64,000 nucleotides of DNA from Paenibacillus sp. NFR01 (GTDB taxonomy: Bacteria; Bacillota; Bacilli; Paenibacillales; Paenibacillaceae): assembly GCF_900111565.1 (NCBI RefSeq), contig NZ_FOIK01000003.1, forward strand, positions 310,001 through 374,000. Reading direction: 5' to 3'. The translations under genes were made by a program, and so were the position numbers. Numbering within the stretch: the first letter of the stretch is position 1; each line of letters opens with the position of its first letter. Positions 44,829-54,178 of this stretch are shown in pieces. Below the pieces are notes generated by a model. It was not told where the DNA came from and did no database searches. It was given only the letters and a program-made list of their open reading frames with translations.

Positions 44829-46376
44829 ATGACTGGAAAAAGCGCTGCGAAGGTTGCGGTTGTGGGTGCCGGACCGGGAGGGCTGGCTGCTGCCATGCTC
44901 CTTGCCGCCAAGGGCTACGAGGTGGAGGTCTTTGAGAAGCAGGAGACGGTCGGTGGAAGATCGGGCGAGCTGCGCCTGGGGGAATACCGTTTTGACCGCG
45001 GAGCCACCTTCCTGATGATGCCGCATTTGCTGGAGGAATTATTTGCTCTGGCGGGACGTTCCCTCCACAGCTATATTTCCATGAAGAAGCTGAACCCCCT
45101 GTATTCCCTGCATTTCGGGGACACCGTGTTCCGGCCGTCCACCGATCAGAAGCAGACTGCGGCCGAAATCGAGCGGCTGTTTCCGGGAAACGGGGCCGGG
45201 TACCGCCGGTTTATGGCTGATGAGGACGATAAGTTTGCCAGGGTTATGCCGCTGCTGCAGCGTCCCTTTCAGTCACCGGCGGATTATTTGAAAAGGGATG
45301 TGCTGCACGCGCTGCCCAAGCTTCATGCCGCCGATACGGTGTATCGCCGGCTGTCGAAATATTTTGACGATGAACGGCTCCGCTACGCCTTCACCTTTCA
45401 GGCCAAATACCTTGGAATGTCGCCTTGGGAATGTCCGGGGACCTTTACGATTCTGTCTTATCTGGAGCACCGTTACGGCCTGTATCATCCTGTTGGGGGC
45501 ATTAACAAGGTGCTGCAGGCTATGGCAGATGTCATCAAGGAGCATGGGGGAAGCATCCGTACTTCAAGCCCGGTTGGGAGGATCTTGGTAAAGAACCGCC
45601 AGGCCTCCGGCCTGCTCCTGGAGAACGGGGAAAAGGTGCAGGCGGATTACGTCGTCCTCGGCGCAGATTTCGGGACTGCCGTGACCCGGCTGTTCGAGCC
45701 GGGTGTGCTCAAAAAATACACCCCGGCCAAGATGGCACGCAAGCGTTATTCCTGCTCCACCGCCATGCTGTACCTCGGTGTGGACGGCACCGTCGACCTC
45801 GGCCATCATTCGGTCCATTTCTCCGGCGATTACCGCCGCAATGTTGACGAGATTACGCGGCAAGGGGTCTTGTCGGCTGACCCGTCCATTTATATACACA
45901 ATCCTTCGGTGATTGACGATACCCTGGCTCCGGCCGGAAAGTCCTCCCTGTATGTGCTGATGCCCGTTCCCAACCTGCAGGCCGGTATCGACTGGCAGCA
46001 GGAAGGCCCGGCCGTCAGGGCACAGATGATGGAGCGGCTGGAGCGCATCCCGCAGCTTGCCGGCCTGTCTTCCCGGTTGGAGGAGAGCCAATTCTTCTCG
46101 CCGCTGGACTGGCGGGACCATCTGGATGTATATAACGGCGCGACCTTCAATCTGGCCCATAACCTTGGCCAAATGATGTATCTGCGCCCGCATAATACGT
46201 TCCAGGAAGTGTCCGGCATCTGGCTGGTCGGGGGCGGGACGCATCCGGGCAGCGGGCTGCCGACGATTTTTGAGTCGGCCAAGATCAGCGCGCGCCTGCT
46301 GGAGGAGCATGACCGCGCTGCCCGCAGCCGGTCCGTTGCTGTAGCAGGCGCGGCGGGAAGCGGGGTGCCGCTGTGA
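44829..46376 (+). CDS. Carotenoid desaturase, CrtN/CrtI family (first paralogue)
   Basis: 515 aa. FAD site VAVVGAGPGGLAAAMLLAAKG with EVFEKQETVGGRSG; the C-terminal flavin motif is GIWLVGGGTHPGSGLPTI. The middle segments (RYSCSTAMLYLGVDG, DPSIYIHNPSVIDDTLAPAG, LYVLMPVPNLQAG) parallel staphylococcal CrtN, the dehydrosqualene desaturase that introduces conjugated double bases of the C30 chain. ATG 44829 is chosen with AGGGAG eight bases upstream over GTG 44820. It is first in the operon, under the CarH-type repeats. Its stop overlaps the next GTG (GTGA). Confidence 0.85.
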   Translation: MTGKSAAKVAVVGAGPGGLAAAMLLAAKGYEVEVFEKQETVGGRSGELRLGEYRFDRGATFLMMPHLLEELFALAGRSLHSYISMKKLNPLYSLHFGDTVFRPSTDQKQTAAEIERLFPGNGAGYRRFMADEDDKFARVMPLLQRPFQSPADYLKRDVLHALPKLHAADTVYRRLSKYFDDERLRYAFTFQAKYLGMSPWECPGTFTILSYLEHRYGLYHPVGGINKVLQAMADVIKEHGGSIRTSSPVGRILVKNRQASGLLLENGEKVQADYVVLGADFGTAVTRLFEPGVLKKYTPAKMARKRYSCSTAMLYLGVDGTVDLGHHSVHFSGDYRRNVDEITRQGVLSADPSIYIHNPSVIDDTLAPAGKSSLYVLMPVPNLQAGIDWQQEGPAVRAQMMERLERIPQLAGLSSRLEESQFFSPLDWRDHLDVYNGATFNLAHNLGQMMYLRPHNTFQEVSGIWLVGGGTHPGSGLPTIFESAKISARLLEEHDRAARSRSVAVAGAAGSGVPL

Positions 46377-47872
46377 GCCGCGTGGCTATCGTCGGCGGCG
46401 GCATCGGCGGGCTGACGGCGGCGCTGCTGCTGAGCCGCCGGGGGGAGCAGGTTGTCATCTATGAGCGTGCCGGCCAGGTCGGCGGGCGGGTCGCTTTTGA
46501 AGAGGAAGGCCCATACCGGATTGACCGCGGGCCGACAATCGTGCTGCTGCCGGAGATGCTGACCGGCATTCTGGAGGAAGGCGGGCTTCCGCCCGGCAGC
46601 CTTGAGCTGCTGCGCTGCGATCCGCTCTGCCGGATTCACTTCGGGAGCGGGCGCGTGCTGAACAAGGTCGCGGGCCTGGAGGCGCAAGCCGCGGAAATTG
46701 ACCGGGAATTCCCCGGAGAAGGCAGCGGCTTCCTCCGGTTTATGGGCGATATGGCCGGACTGTTCCCCCGGGGCAAGGCTTCCTTTCTGGAGCAGCCGTT
46801 CAGCCGGCGCCGGCAGTTTTTCCGCCCGGCGAACCTCGCGCTGATGAGTCGTCTGCGGGCCTACCGCAGCCTCCGGTCGGCGGTCGGCAACTATTTCCGC
46901 AGCGAGGAGCTGCGGGACGCCTTTTCCCTGCAGAGCCTGTACATCGGCGGCGCCCCGTTCCGCACGCCGGGCATCTACACGATGCTGCCGTATGCGGAGA
47001 GCGCCTTCGGGATCTGGATGCTGAAGGGCGGATACGGGGAGCTTCCGCGGATTCTCTCCCGCGAGCTCCTCAGCCGCGGAGTGGAAATTCATACCGGTAC
47101 AGAGGTCGAGGGCCTGACCGTGGAGGAGGGGCGGTGCACCGGCATTACAGCGGGCGGCGTTAAGCACTCGTATGACGCCGTGCTCTATAACGGCGAATTC
47201 CCGCAGCTGGAAGAGCTTCTGCCTGCGGAGTTGTTCGCCGGAATGGCAGACGCGAAGCGCGGTAAAGGTACCAGGGGCCGGATCAAACGCGGCCGGTACC
47301 AGCCCTCCTCGGGTTGTGTGCTGATTTATGCCGGAGCGGACCGGCGCTGGCCGGAGTCCGAGACCCATCAGTTTTTTCTGCCGGACAGCCTGAACGACAA
47401 TCTCCGGGAGTTGTTCGACCAGGGCAGAATTTCACATCTGCCGTCCTATTATGTATTTAACCCCGCAGCGCTTGACGACAGTGCGGCGCCGCCGGGAGAA
47501 AGCGTGCTGTATTTCCTCATTCCCGTACCGGCCGATCCGGGGCTGGACTGGGAGTCTATTGCCGGTCCTCTGGCGGAACGCGTCCTGGAGGATGCCGAGC
47601 AGAGAGGTTTTCCCGGCTTGAAAGCCAGCCTGAAATGGAAGAAGCTGCGTACGCCTGCGGATGCGTACAAGGAAGGCCTGTACGGCGGCGGCAGCTTCGG
47701 CATTGCCCCGGTGCTCAGCCAGCTCGGGGTGTTCCGTCCCCAGCCCCGGCCTTACCCGATCAAGAGCCTCTATGCCGCCGGCGCTTCCGTTCATCCGGGC
47801 GGAGGCGTGCCGATTGTCATGCAGGGCGCTCGGATGGCTGTCCATGAACTCATGAAGGAGATGAAACCATGA
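46373..47872 (+). CDS. crtN: Carotenoid desaturase, CrtN family (second paralogue)
   Basis: 499 aa. FAD site VAIVGGGIGGLTAALLLSRRG, then YRIDRGPTIVLLPEM; the central FSLQSLYIGGAPFRTPGIY and the C-terminal SLYAAGASVHPGGGVPIV are very close to S. aureus CrtN. Either this or the first paralogue makes 4,4'-diaponeurosporene/diapolycopene; the other may be the CrtNc-type enzyme or extend desaturation. GTG start overlapping the upstream stop; the next gene starts in an ATGA overlap. Confidence 0.8.
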   Translation: MSRVAIVGGGIGGLTAALLLSRRGEQVVIYERAGQVGGRVAFEEEGPYRIDRGPTIVLLPEMLTGILEEGGLPPGSLELLRCDPLCRIHFGSGRVLNKVAGLEAQAAEIDREFPGEGSGFLRFMGDMAGLFPRGKASFLEQPFSRRRQFFRPANLALMSRLRAYRSLRSAVGNYFRSEELRDAFSLQSLYIGGAPFRTPGIYTMLPYAESAFGIWMLKGGYGELPRILSRELLSRGVEIHTGTEVEGLTVEEGRCTGITAGGVKHSYDAVLYNGEFPQLEELLPAELFAGMADAKRGKGTRGRIKRGRYQPSSGCVLIYAGADRRWPESETHQFFLPDSLNDNLRELFDQGRISHLPSYYVFNPAALDDSAAPPGESVLYFLIPVPADPGLDWESIAGPLAERVLEDAEQRGFPGLKASLKWKKLRTPADAYKEGLYGGGSFGIAPVLSQLGVFRPQPRPYPIKSLYAAGASVHPGGGVPIVMQGARMAVHELMKEMKP

Positions 47873-48747
47873 TCAACGAGAGTATTTTGCTTGAATGCGA
47901 GGAATTGATGAAAAAGGGCTCAACCTCCTTTCATAAAGCTTTTGCCGGGCTGCCGAGTCCGCGGCGCGAGGCGGTGCATGTCATCTACGCCTTTTGCCGG
48001 ATGATTGATGACAGCGTGGATGAGCCGGAAAAATCGCCGTACACCATCCATGAGCTGCGCCGGCATTTCAAGCAGCTGGACGAAGCGGAGGGCCACTTCA
48101 TCTGGCCGGCGCTGCGCTGGCTGTTCGCCAGCTTCCCGAAGCTTACGCAGGAACCGTTCCTGCTGCAGATGCAGGGTCAGCTCGGAGATCTGACGTTTAC
48201 CCATTATGAGACCATGGAGGAATTGGAAATTTACTGCTACCTGGTCGCCGGAACCGTCGGCGAGATGCTGCTTCCGGTTCTGCGCGAGGATTCGGATGAG
48301 GAGGTGCAAGCAGCCGGCATTTCACTGGGTATCGGCATGCAGCTAGTCAATATCATCCGTGATGTGGGCGAGGACCTGCGGCGGGGACGGCGTTATGTGC
48401 CGCTGGAGCTTATGCGGAGGCACGGATACAGCCAGGAGGAGCTGGAGTCGGGGGTGGTTAACCGGAGATTCGTAAAGGTGATTGAAGAGCTCCGCCGGGA
48501 AGCGCTGGGCTGGTTCGAGAAGGGGCTTGCCCATGTGGAGACCTATCCACCCGAAAGCGGCCTGGCGGTGGAGCTGGCGGCGGCATTTTATGCGGCCATT
48601 CTCGATTCGGTGGCCGAAGCCGGCTATGATGTATTCCGCAACAGGGCTTATGTCAGCGATGAGGCCAAGCTGCGGATGCTGGGCCGCACAGCGGAGCGAT
48701 ATGCCTCAAGACTGGGCGGCAGAACCGGTAAAGCGGCGGTACTCTAG
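47869..48747 (+). CDS. crtM: Squalene/phytoene synthase family, dehydrosqualene synthase (CrtM-like)
   Basis: 292 aa, the usual size. Both Asp-rich prenyl-diphosphate motifs are present: DDSVD at residues 47-51 and DVGED at 165-169, with CRMIDDSVDEPE and NIIRDVGEDLRRGRRYVP around them. It joins two farnesyl diphosphates head to head, committing to C30 carotenoids; a C40 phytoene synthase cannot be excluded by sequence alone, but the CrtN/CrtP partners argue for C30. AAGGAG upstream of ATG 47869. No prenyl-diphosphate synthase gene is in the cluster. Confidence 0.87.
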   Translation: MINESILLECEELMKKGSTSFHKAFAGLPSPRREAVHVIYAFCRMIDDSVDEPEKSPYTIHELRRHFKQLDEAEGHFIWPALRWLFASFPKLTQEPFLLQMQGQLGDLTFTHYETMEELEIYCYLVAGTVGEMLLPVLREDSDEEVQAAGISLGIGMQLVNIIRDVGEDLRRGRRYVPLELMRRHGYSQEELESGVVNRRFVKVIEELRREALGWFEKGLAHVETYPPESGLAVELAAAFYAAILDSVAEAGYDVFRNRAYVSDEAKLRMLGRTAERYASRLGGRTGKAAVL

Positions 48748-49533
48748 ATGCTCAGGACTGTATTCTGGGGCTGGTACGCTATCGGCGCGCTGCTGCTCAT
48801 TTTTTTCAGTGTTCCGAAAGGACTGCAATTTTCGAATGGCCTGTTTCTGGTCTTGTATGCCGTTTATGCCGGCGAGCGGATCTTCAAGGGATATGAGCGC
48901 CACTTTGTTGCCGTCCCTTCTGCCGTCTATTCGCCCCGGCTCCGCCCGGTCCGTCTCCTCGTCTCGGCCGCGTTAATCTGGACCGGCGGAATGGCTGTGG
49001 AATGGGTTGGCGTGCATACCGGGCATCTGTTCGGAAGCTACGGCTATTCCGAAATCCTCGGTCCGCTGCTGTACGGCGTGCCGGTTACTTTGGGCTTTGC
49101 CTGGATAGCCGTAGTCTGCAATGCGGTGCTGCTATGCCGGGATTTCGGCCTGTCCGGCTGGCGGCTTAGGCTGCTGCGGGCGGTTCAGGTGGGCTCCTGG
49201 GCGGTTTTGCTCGATCTGGTCCTTGACCCGGTGGCCCATGCCCGAGGCTTCTGGACCTGGAGGGACGGAGGCGGCTTCTACGGCGTGCCGGTGAGCAACT
49301 TCGGCGGCTGGCTGATTGCCGGATCGCTGCTGTCGCTTTTTCTTCCGGCCGTCCGCATAACCGGCAGGGCAGCCCGGCACGGCACCCGGCTCTATCAGGC
49401 GGTGATCCTCATGTTCGGCCTCATCGGCCTGCGTGAAGGGCTCCCCCTCTGCATGGTCATAGCCGTTATCGGGACAATTCTGGCAGAAGGGGGTCTGCGC
49501 TATGCTCGAGGCAGCCAAATCCCGAAGCTTTGA
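48748..49533 (+). CDS. CruF-like carotenoid hydratase (DUF422 membrane protein)
   Basis: 261 aa with seven or eight membrane helices. DUF422 features: the ERIFKGYERHF loop, EWVGVHTGHLFGSYGYSE, GVPVTLGFAWIAV, DLVLDPVAHARGFWTW and GVPVSNFGGWL. Characterised relatives add water across the carotenoid end group (CruF, bisanhydrobacterioruberin hydratase), giving a tertiary alcohol that can be glycosylated. In C30 pathways of Bacillus relatives this explains 5-glucosyl-5,6-dihydro products. The ATG follows the previous stop directly; its own end overlaps the acyltransferase by 32 bp. Confidence 0.8.
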   Translation: MLRTVFWGWYAIGALLLIFFSVPKGLQFSNGLFLVLYAVYAGERIFKGYERHFVAVPSAVYSPRLRPVRLLVSAALIWTGGMAVEWVGVHTGHLFGSYGYSEILGPLLYGVPVTLGFAWIAVVCNAVLLCRDFGLSGWRLRLLRAVQVGSWAVLLDLVLDPVAHARGFWTWRDGGGFYGVPVSNFGGWLIAGSLLSLFLPAVRITGRAARHGTRLYQAVILMFGLIGLREGLPLCMVIAVIGTILAEGGLRYARGSQIPKL

Positions 49534-50236
49534 TGCGCTGTTCAGCCGCTATAATACACTGTACCTGCTGCGCAGGCATTTTCGCTTCCTCGGAATATCC
49601 GGCGACCTGCAGCCGGCGTCGGCAGGGGGCAGGCCTTTGTTGTACATCATGAACCACAGCTCCTGGTGGGACGGTCTGCTGGCCTATCATGCAGCAAGGG
49701 TGCTAAGCAGCCGCAAGCAGTATTTCATGATGGAGGAAGCGCAGTTGCGCAAATTCCAATTCTTCCGCCGTTTGGGCGCCTATTCGGTTAACCGGAACCA
49801 TCCGGCGGATGTCCGCGCATCTCTGCGTTATACAGCCGGACTTTTGGGCGAAGGGGGCAGCGTATGGATCTACCCCGAAGGGGAGCTGCTTCCGCTTGAG
49901 CACCGCCCGCTGCAGCTCAGGGAAGGGGCGGCTATCGTGCTTCGCCTGTGTCCGGAGGCGGCCGTTGTACCCGTAACCTTGTACCACGGCCTGTTTTTCC
50001 ATCCCAAGCCGGAGGCGACGCTGCTGGCGGGGGCACCGCTGCTGCAGCCTTGGAAAGAGCTGGACAGGAGCAGCATCTCGGCGCTGCTGGCCTCCTGCCT
50101 GCAAGAGCAGCTGGAGAGGCACCGCCGCCTGATTCTGGATAATAAGGGACATATGCCGGCTTGTTTCAGGCCGCTGGTCAAGACGGGCGGTTCGGTCCAT
50201 GAACGTTATGACGCCTGGCGGAGGGGAGGCCGATGA
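49502..50236 (+). CDS. PlsC-type acyltransferase of the carotenoid operon
   Basis: 244 aa. The acyltransferase motif NHSSWWDG (H-x4-D) and the second block YPEGELLP define the lysophosphatidate acyltransferase fold; one hydrophobic segment lies near the N-terminus. In context it probably adds a fatty acid to the sugar of the glycosyl carotenoid. It is not of the staphylococcal CrtO family, so the acylation step would be carried out by an unrelated enzyme. AAGGGGG sits eight bases before ATG 49502. Confidence 0.75.
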   Translation: MLEAAKSRSFDALFSRYNTLYLLRRHFRFLGISGDLQPASAGGRPLLYIMNHSSWWDGLLAYHAARVLSSRKQYFMMEEAQLRKFQFFRRLGAYSVNRNHPADVRASLRYTAGLLGEGGSVWIYPEGELLPLEHRPLQLREGAAIVLRLCPEAAVVPVTLYHGLFFHPKPEATLLAGAPLLQPWKELDRSSISALLASCLQEQLERHRRLILDNKGHMPACFRPLVKTGGSVHERYDAWRRGGR

Positions 50237-51450
50237 TTGCCCTGCTTCAGGGAATAACCGGAATAATCGTTCTGCAGCTTTTGTTTGCCGTATGGAATGC
50301 TTCGCGGCTTCCGGTGCTCGGTGCTCCGCCCGGAGAGGAAGCGGCAGAGCCGGAGGATACACAGCCCGGAAAGGCGCCGGCAGATTCGGCGGATGCACAG
50401 CATACAGAGGCGCCGTCAGCGTCCGAAGGTACACGGGCGCCCGCCCTGTCCGTGCTGATTCCGGCGCGCGATGAGGCCAAGAACATTGCTGCCTGCCTGG
50501 CCTCAGTGCTGGCCTGCGGCACGGCTGGCCGCCGAATCGAGATTATCGTGCTGGATGACCGTTCATCTGACGGCACGGTAGAGCTTGCCGCAGCCGCGGG
50601 AGGCGCACGGACGCAGGTGCTCGCAGGAGCCGGTCTGCCGGAGGGCTGGTCAGGCAAATGCCATGCCTGCGCCCAACTGGCAGAGGCAGCAGGCGGGGAA
50701 TGGCTGCTGTTTCTCGATGCTGACATCCGCCTGCATCCGCAGGCACTGGATGCGGCGATGGCGTCCGCAGCAGCCCAGGGCAGCGGCCTGATTACCGGCT
50801 TTCCACGGCAGCTGACCGGCTCCTGGCTGGAGCGTCTGGCCGTACCGCTGATGGTGTTCACCATTGTCTGCCACCTGCCGATACCGCTTGTCCGCCGATC
50901 GGAGGATCCGCGGTTTGCAGCTGCGCACGGCGGGTTTATGCTGATCCACCGGGACAGCTACATCCGCTGCGGGGGGCATAGCGCCATTCGCGATCAGCTG
51001 GTGGACGATATGGCGCTGGCCAAAGCGGTCAAGCTTGCCGGCGAACCGGTAACTCTGGCGGACATTTCTGCACATACGGAAATGCGGATGTATCACAATG
51101 CCTCCGAGGTCTGGAAGGGCTACCGCAAAAATATTTACGCCGGCCTTGGGCGCAAACCGTTGCTGCTGCTAGGTGTGCTGTTGTTCTACGCGCTTTTGTA
51201 CGTATGTCCGCTTATTGCGGCCCTTGGGGCTCTGGTCACCGGAGACAATACAGCCCTGCTCTGGGCGGCGGCCGCTTTGGTCGCAGGCGCTGCCGTAAAA
51301 CGAACGGCAGACCGGTCAGGGCAGCAACCTCTCTGGTTCTGCCTGCTGCTGCCGGCAAGCATCCTAAGCCTGATCGCCATAGCAGCCGCTTCCTGGCGCG
51401 GCAGTATATCCGGTAAGGGCTATGAATGGAAAGGGAGGCAGTACCCATGA
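50233..51450 (+). CDS. Carotenoid glycosyltransferase, GT2 family (CrtQ-like)
   Basis: 405 aa. An N-terminal membrane helix, an Ala/Glu/Pro-rich linker (residues about 30-70), then the GT-A domain: LSVLIPARDEAKNIAACLAS, VLDDRSSDGT, WSGKCHACAQLA, and the metal-binding DAD in FLDADIRLHP. Two or three membrane helices end the protein, and the last residues EWKGRQY are shared with staphylococcal CrtQ. It would attach glucose to the carotenoid at the membrane. GAGGGGAGG precedes ATG 50233, which overlaps the previous stop (ATGA). Confidence 0.82.
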   Translation: MIALLQGITGIIVLQLLFAVWNASRLPVLGAPPGEEAAEPEDTQPGKAPADSADAQHTEAPSASEGTRAPALSVLIPARDEAKNIAACLASVLACGTAGRRIEIIVLDDRSSDGTVELAAAAGGARTQVLAGAGLPEGWSGKCHACAQLAEAAGGEWLLFLDADIRLHPQALDAAMASAAAQGSGLITGFPRQLTGSWLERLAVPLMVFTIVCHLPIPLVRRSEDPRFAAAHGGFMLIHRDSYIRCGGHSAIRDQLVDDMALAKAVKLAGEPVTLADISAHTEMRMYHNASEVWKGYRKNIYAGLGRKPLLLLGVLLFYALLYVCPLIAALGALVTGDNTALLWAAAALVAGAAVKRTADRSGQQPLWFCLLLPASILSLIAIAAASWRGSISGKGYEWKGRQYP

Positions 51451-52922
51451 ACAATAAGGCGGTTATCATCGGCGCCGGCTTCGGTAGCCTGTCCTGTGCG
51501 GTCACGCTTGCGGCAAAAGGCTGGAAGGTGACCGTGCTGGAGCGGCAGGCGCGGCCCGGAGGCAAGCTGCAGCGGGTAACGGCGCAGGGGTATACCTTTG
51601 ACAGAGGCCCGAGCACCATCACCATGCCGCATGTCTTCCGCTCGCTCTATGAGCTTGCCGGGGCCGAGATGGAGGAATTTGTCGAGCTCTATGAGCTGGA
51701 GCCGAGGACGCGGAATGTTTTTGCAGACGGGCATGTGGTCGATTTGTCCGGGGATTCGGCGTTTATGCGGGAACAGATTGCAGCTTACTCCGCTCATGAT
51801 GCTGACCGCTACGGGGAATTCATGGCTGAAGCCGAACTGCTGTACCGCCTGAGTGAAAAACAGTTCCTGAACCGGCTTTTGCTCTCCTGGAAAGATAAGC
51901 TGTCACCGCCGCTGGTACGGGATCTGCTGCGGGTACGGCCGTTTCTCAGCCTGCATTCGCTGCTTCAGCGCTACTTCAGGCATCCCCATACACTTGCTAT
52001 GCTGGGGCGTTACGCTACCTATGTCGGATCCTCTCCCTACCAGTCTCCGGCGATCTTTGCGATGCTCGGTCATGTGGAAGCCAAACTTGGCGTATACGGG
52101 GTTAAAGGCGGTACATATAAACTGGTAGAAGGGCTGGTGGCATTGGCCCGGCGTCTCGGCGTCGAAATCGTTACTGAGACAGAGGTTACAGCAATCGCCG
52201 TCGCCGGCGGGAAAGCCGAAGGGGTGGAGACTTCGCGCGGCTTCTACCCTGCCCAGACTGTCATTGCCGGCGGGGACGTCCTCAGCGTCAGCCGCCTGCT
52301 GCTGCCGGAATCCGCCCGCCGGACGATGAGTAACCGCAAAATAGCCGGCTACGAGCCTTCGTTGTCCGGTCTGGTGACCCTTGCCGGTGTTAAACGGAAA
52401 TATAGGCAGCTACTGCACCATACGGTATTTTTCCCAGAGCAGTATGAGCCTGAATTTACGGCTATTTTCGGCAAAAGACGCCCACCGCAAAATCCTGCCG
52501 TGTATGTCTGCTACTCCGGTTACTCAGAGCCCGGCATGGCTCCGGAAGACGGCAGCAATCTGTTTATTCTGGCGAATGCCCCTTATCTGGACAATGGCTG
52601 CGACTGGAGCACAGAGACGGAAGTGTATGGCCGGCGGATCACGGATACGCTTAAGGGCTTCGGGATCGGAGGGCTGGAGCAGGCGGAGGTTCTTCAGCGG
52701 TATACCCCGCAACATATTGCAGCCGATACCCTTGCCCACCGGGGGGCCATTTACGGCATTTCCTCGAATTCCGTCCGCCAGACGTTTTTTCGCCCGGCCA
52801 ACCGTTCCCGGGAGGTTCAGGGGCTGTGGTATGTGGGTGGAACAACGCATCCGGGCGGAGGGACGCCGGTCGTATCCCTGTCCGGTAGACTTGTAGGCGA
52901 GCATATCGCGGGCGGGGGTTAA
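51447..52922 (+). CDS. CrtP-like carotenoid oxidase (CrtN family, third paralogue)
   Basis: 491 aa. FAD site AVIIGAGFGSLSCAVTLAAKG; RGPSTITMPHVFRSLYELAG; YATYVGSSPYQSPAIFAML and the end RGAIYG...LWYVGGTTHPGGGTPVV match CrtP/CrtNb, the 4,4'-diaponeurosporene oxygenase that oxidises the terminal methyl to aldehyde. ATG 51447 is chosen because AAAGGGAGG ends eight bases before it; ATG 51426 precedes that site. Overlap ATGA with the glycosyltransferase. Last gene of the overlapping run. Confidence 0.82.
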   Translation: MNNKAVIIGAGFGSLSCAVTLAAKGWKVTVLERQARPGGKLQRVTAQGYTFDRGPSTITMPHVFRSLYELAGAEMEEFVELYELEPRTRNVFADGHVVDLSGDSAFMREQIAAYSAHDADRYGEFMAEAELLYRLSEKQFLNRLLLSWKDKLSPPLVRDLLRVRPFLSLHSLLQRYFRHPHTLAMLGRYATYVGSSPYQSPAIFAMLGHVEAKLGVYGVKGGTYKLVEGLVALARRLGVEIVTETEVTAIAVAGGKAEGVETSRGFYPAQTVIAGGDVLSVSRLLLPESARRTMSNRKIAGYEPSLSGLVTLAGVKRKYRQLLHHTVFFPEQYEPEFTAIFGKRRPPQNPAVYVCYSGYSEPGMAPEDGSNLFILANAPYLDNGCDWSTETEVYGRRITDTLKGFGIGGLEQAEVLQRYTPQHIAADTLAHRGAIYGISSNSVRQTFFRPANRSREVQGLWYVGGTTHPGGGTPVVSLSGRLVGEHIAGGG

Positions 52923-52944
52923 GCCCGCCGGGCTTTCTGTTATT
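52921..52944 (+). terminator. Weak terminator after the carotenoid operon
   Basis: AAGCCC pairs with GGGCTT over a three-base loop; the T tract is interrupted, so read-through into the isomerase gene is likely. Confidence 0.5.
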
Positions 52945-52960
52945 TGCAGGGCAGCGATGC

Positions 52961-53013
52961 TATAATGAAGCGTGCTCTTGGCAAAAGAGATGCCGGCCGA
53001 GCCGGCATCTTGC
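52961..53013 (+). promoter_or_regulatory. Isopentenyl isomerase -10 box and leader hairpin
   Basis: TATAAT at 52961-52966 has no good -35 and no TGTA repeats. A perfect 10-bp stem with triloop (AGATGCCGGC-CGA-GCCGGCATCT) lies at 52988-53010 in the leader, without a T tail, so it is not a simple terminator. Confidence 0.45.
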
Positions 53014-53053
53014 GGTTATAGATCTGCAAATGAAATGAAAAGGGGGGAGCAGC

Positions 53054-54178
53054 ATGGAACAATTACCGCAAAAGGCACTGCAGTCCTTCGCCGCTGAAGC
53101 GGCCGGGGACTCGCTGCTGCCTGGCAGTGCCGGGAAGAAGTCTCTGCTGCCCTCCTCCACTACAGGGGAGCGCAAGCTGGAGCATGTACGGCTCTGTCTG
53201 AACGAGGCGGTAGGCGGCAGCGGAATAACGACCGGTCTGGAAGAATACCGGTTTGTGCACAATGCGCTGCCTGAGCTGAATTTCGATGATATTTCACTGC
53301 GCACGGTTTTTCTGGGGCGTGAGCTGCAGACCCCGCTGCTGATCAGCTCCATGACTGGCGGCAGCAAGGCGACCGGGGCTATTAACGCCAGACTGGCCGA
53401 GGTGGCCGGCCGCCGGGGCTGGGCGCTTGGCGTCGGCTCGGTCCGGGCAGCGGTGGAGCGTTCGGAGCTGGCGGAGACCTTCCGGGTGCGGGAGCGGGCT
53501 CCGGGAATTCCGGTCATCGCCAATATCGGGGCCGTGCAGCTGTCCTACGGATTTGGCGTGGAGGAGTGCCGCCGGGCTGTGGAGATCGCCGGCGCTGACT
53601 GGCTTGTGCTGCATCTGAACGGGCTGCAGGAAGTGTTCCAGCCGGAAGGCAATACCGGCTTCGCTTCCCTGCTTCAGGCCATCGAAAAGGTCTGCCGGGC
53701 GCTGCCGGTACCGGTAGGCATCAAGGAAGTCGGCTGGGGCATCGACGGCGAAACGGCGTTCAGGCTGTATGATGCCGGCGCAGCTTTCATCGATGTGGCC
53801 GGGGCAGGCGGCACCTCTTGGAGCCAGGTTGAAAAATTCCGCAGCACCGACCCTGTGCGGCGGGCGGCTGCGGAGGCCTTCGCCGACTGGGGCATTCCGA
53901 CGGCCGAATGCATCCGCGGGGTACGGGCGGCCGCCCCTCAGGGCGCGTTGATTGGCAGCGGCGGCCTGAAGCATGGCGTAGATGCCGCCAAAGCGCTCGC
54001 GCTCGGTGCCGATCTGGCCGGCTTCGGCCGCAGCCTGCTCGGGCCGGCCGTGGAATCCGAAGAGGCGCTCGACCGGGCGCTGGCCCAAGTGGAGCTGGAG
54101 CTGCGGATCGCCATGTTCGGCATCGGTGCGTCCGACCTGGCTGCGCTGCGCGGAACCTCCCGTTTGATCAAGCGGTAA
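53054..54178 (+). CDS. fni: Type 2 isopentenyl-diphosphate delta-isomerase
   Basis: 374 aa. FMN-dependent isomerase: [30 protein letters not shown] segment, [24 protein letters not shown]-type [21 protein letters not shown] and [20 protein letters not shown] are family signatures. It interconverts IPP and DMAPP and so balances precursors for farnesyl diphosphate, feeding the carotenoid operon directly upstream. GGGGGGAG precedes ATG 53054. Slightly longer N-terminus than usual. Confidence 0.93.
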   Translation: MEQLPQKALQSFAAEAAGDSLLPGSAGKKSLLPSSTTGERKLEHVRLCLNEAVGGSGITTGLEEYRFVHNALPELNFDDISLRTVFLGRELQTPLLISSMTGGSKATGAINARLAEVAGRRGWALGVGSVRAAVERSELAETFRVRERAPGIPVIANIGAVQLSYGFGVEECRRAVEIAGADWLVLHLNGLQEVFQPEGNTGFASLLQAIEKVCRALPVPVGIKEVGWGIDGETAFRLYDAGAAFIDVAGAGGTSWSQVEKFRSTDPVRRAAAEAFADWGIPTAECIRGVRAAAPQGALIGSGGLKHGVDAAKALALGADLAGFGRSLLGPAVESEEALDRALAQVELELRIAMFGIGASDLAALRGTSRLIKR

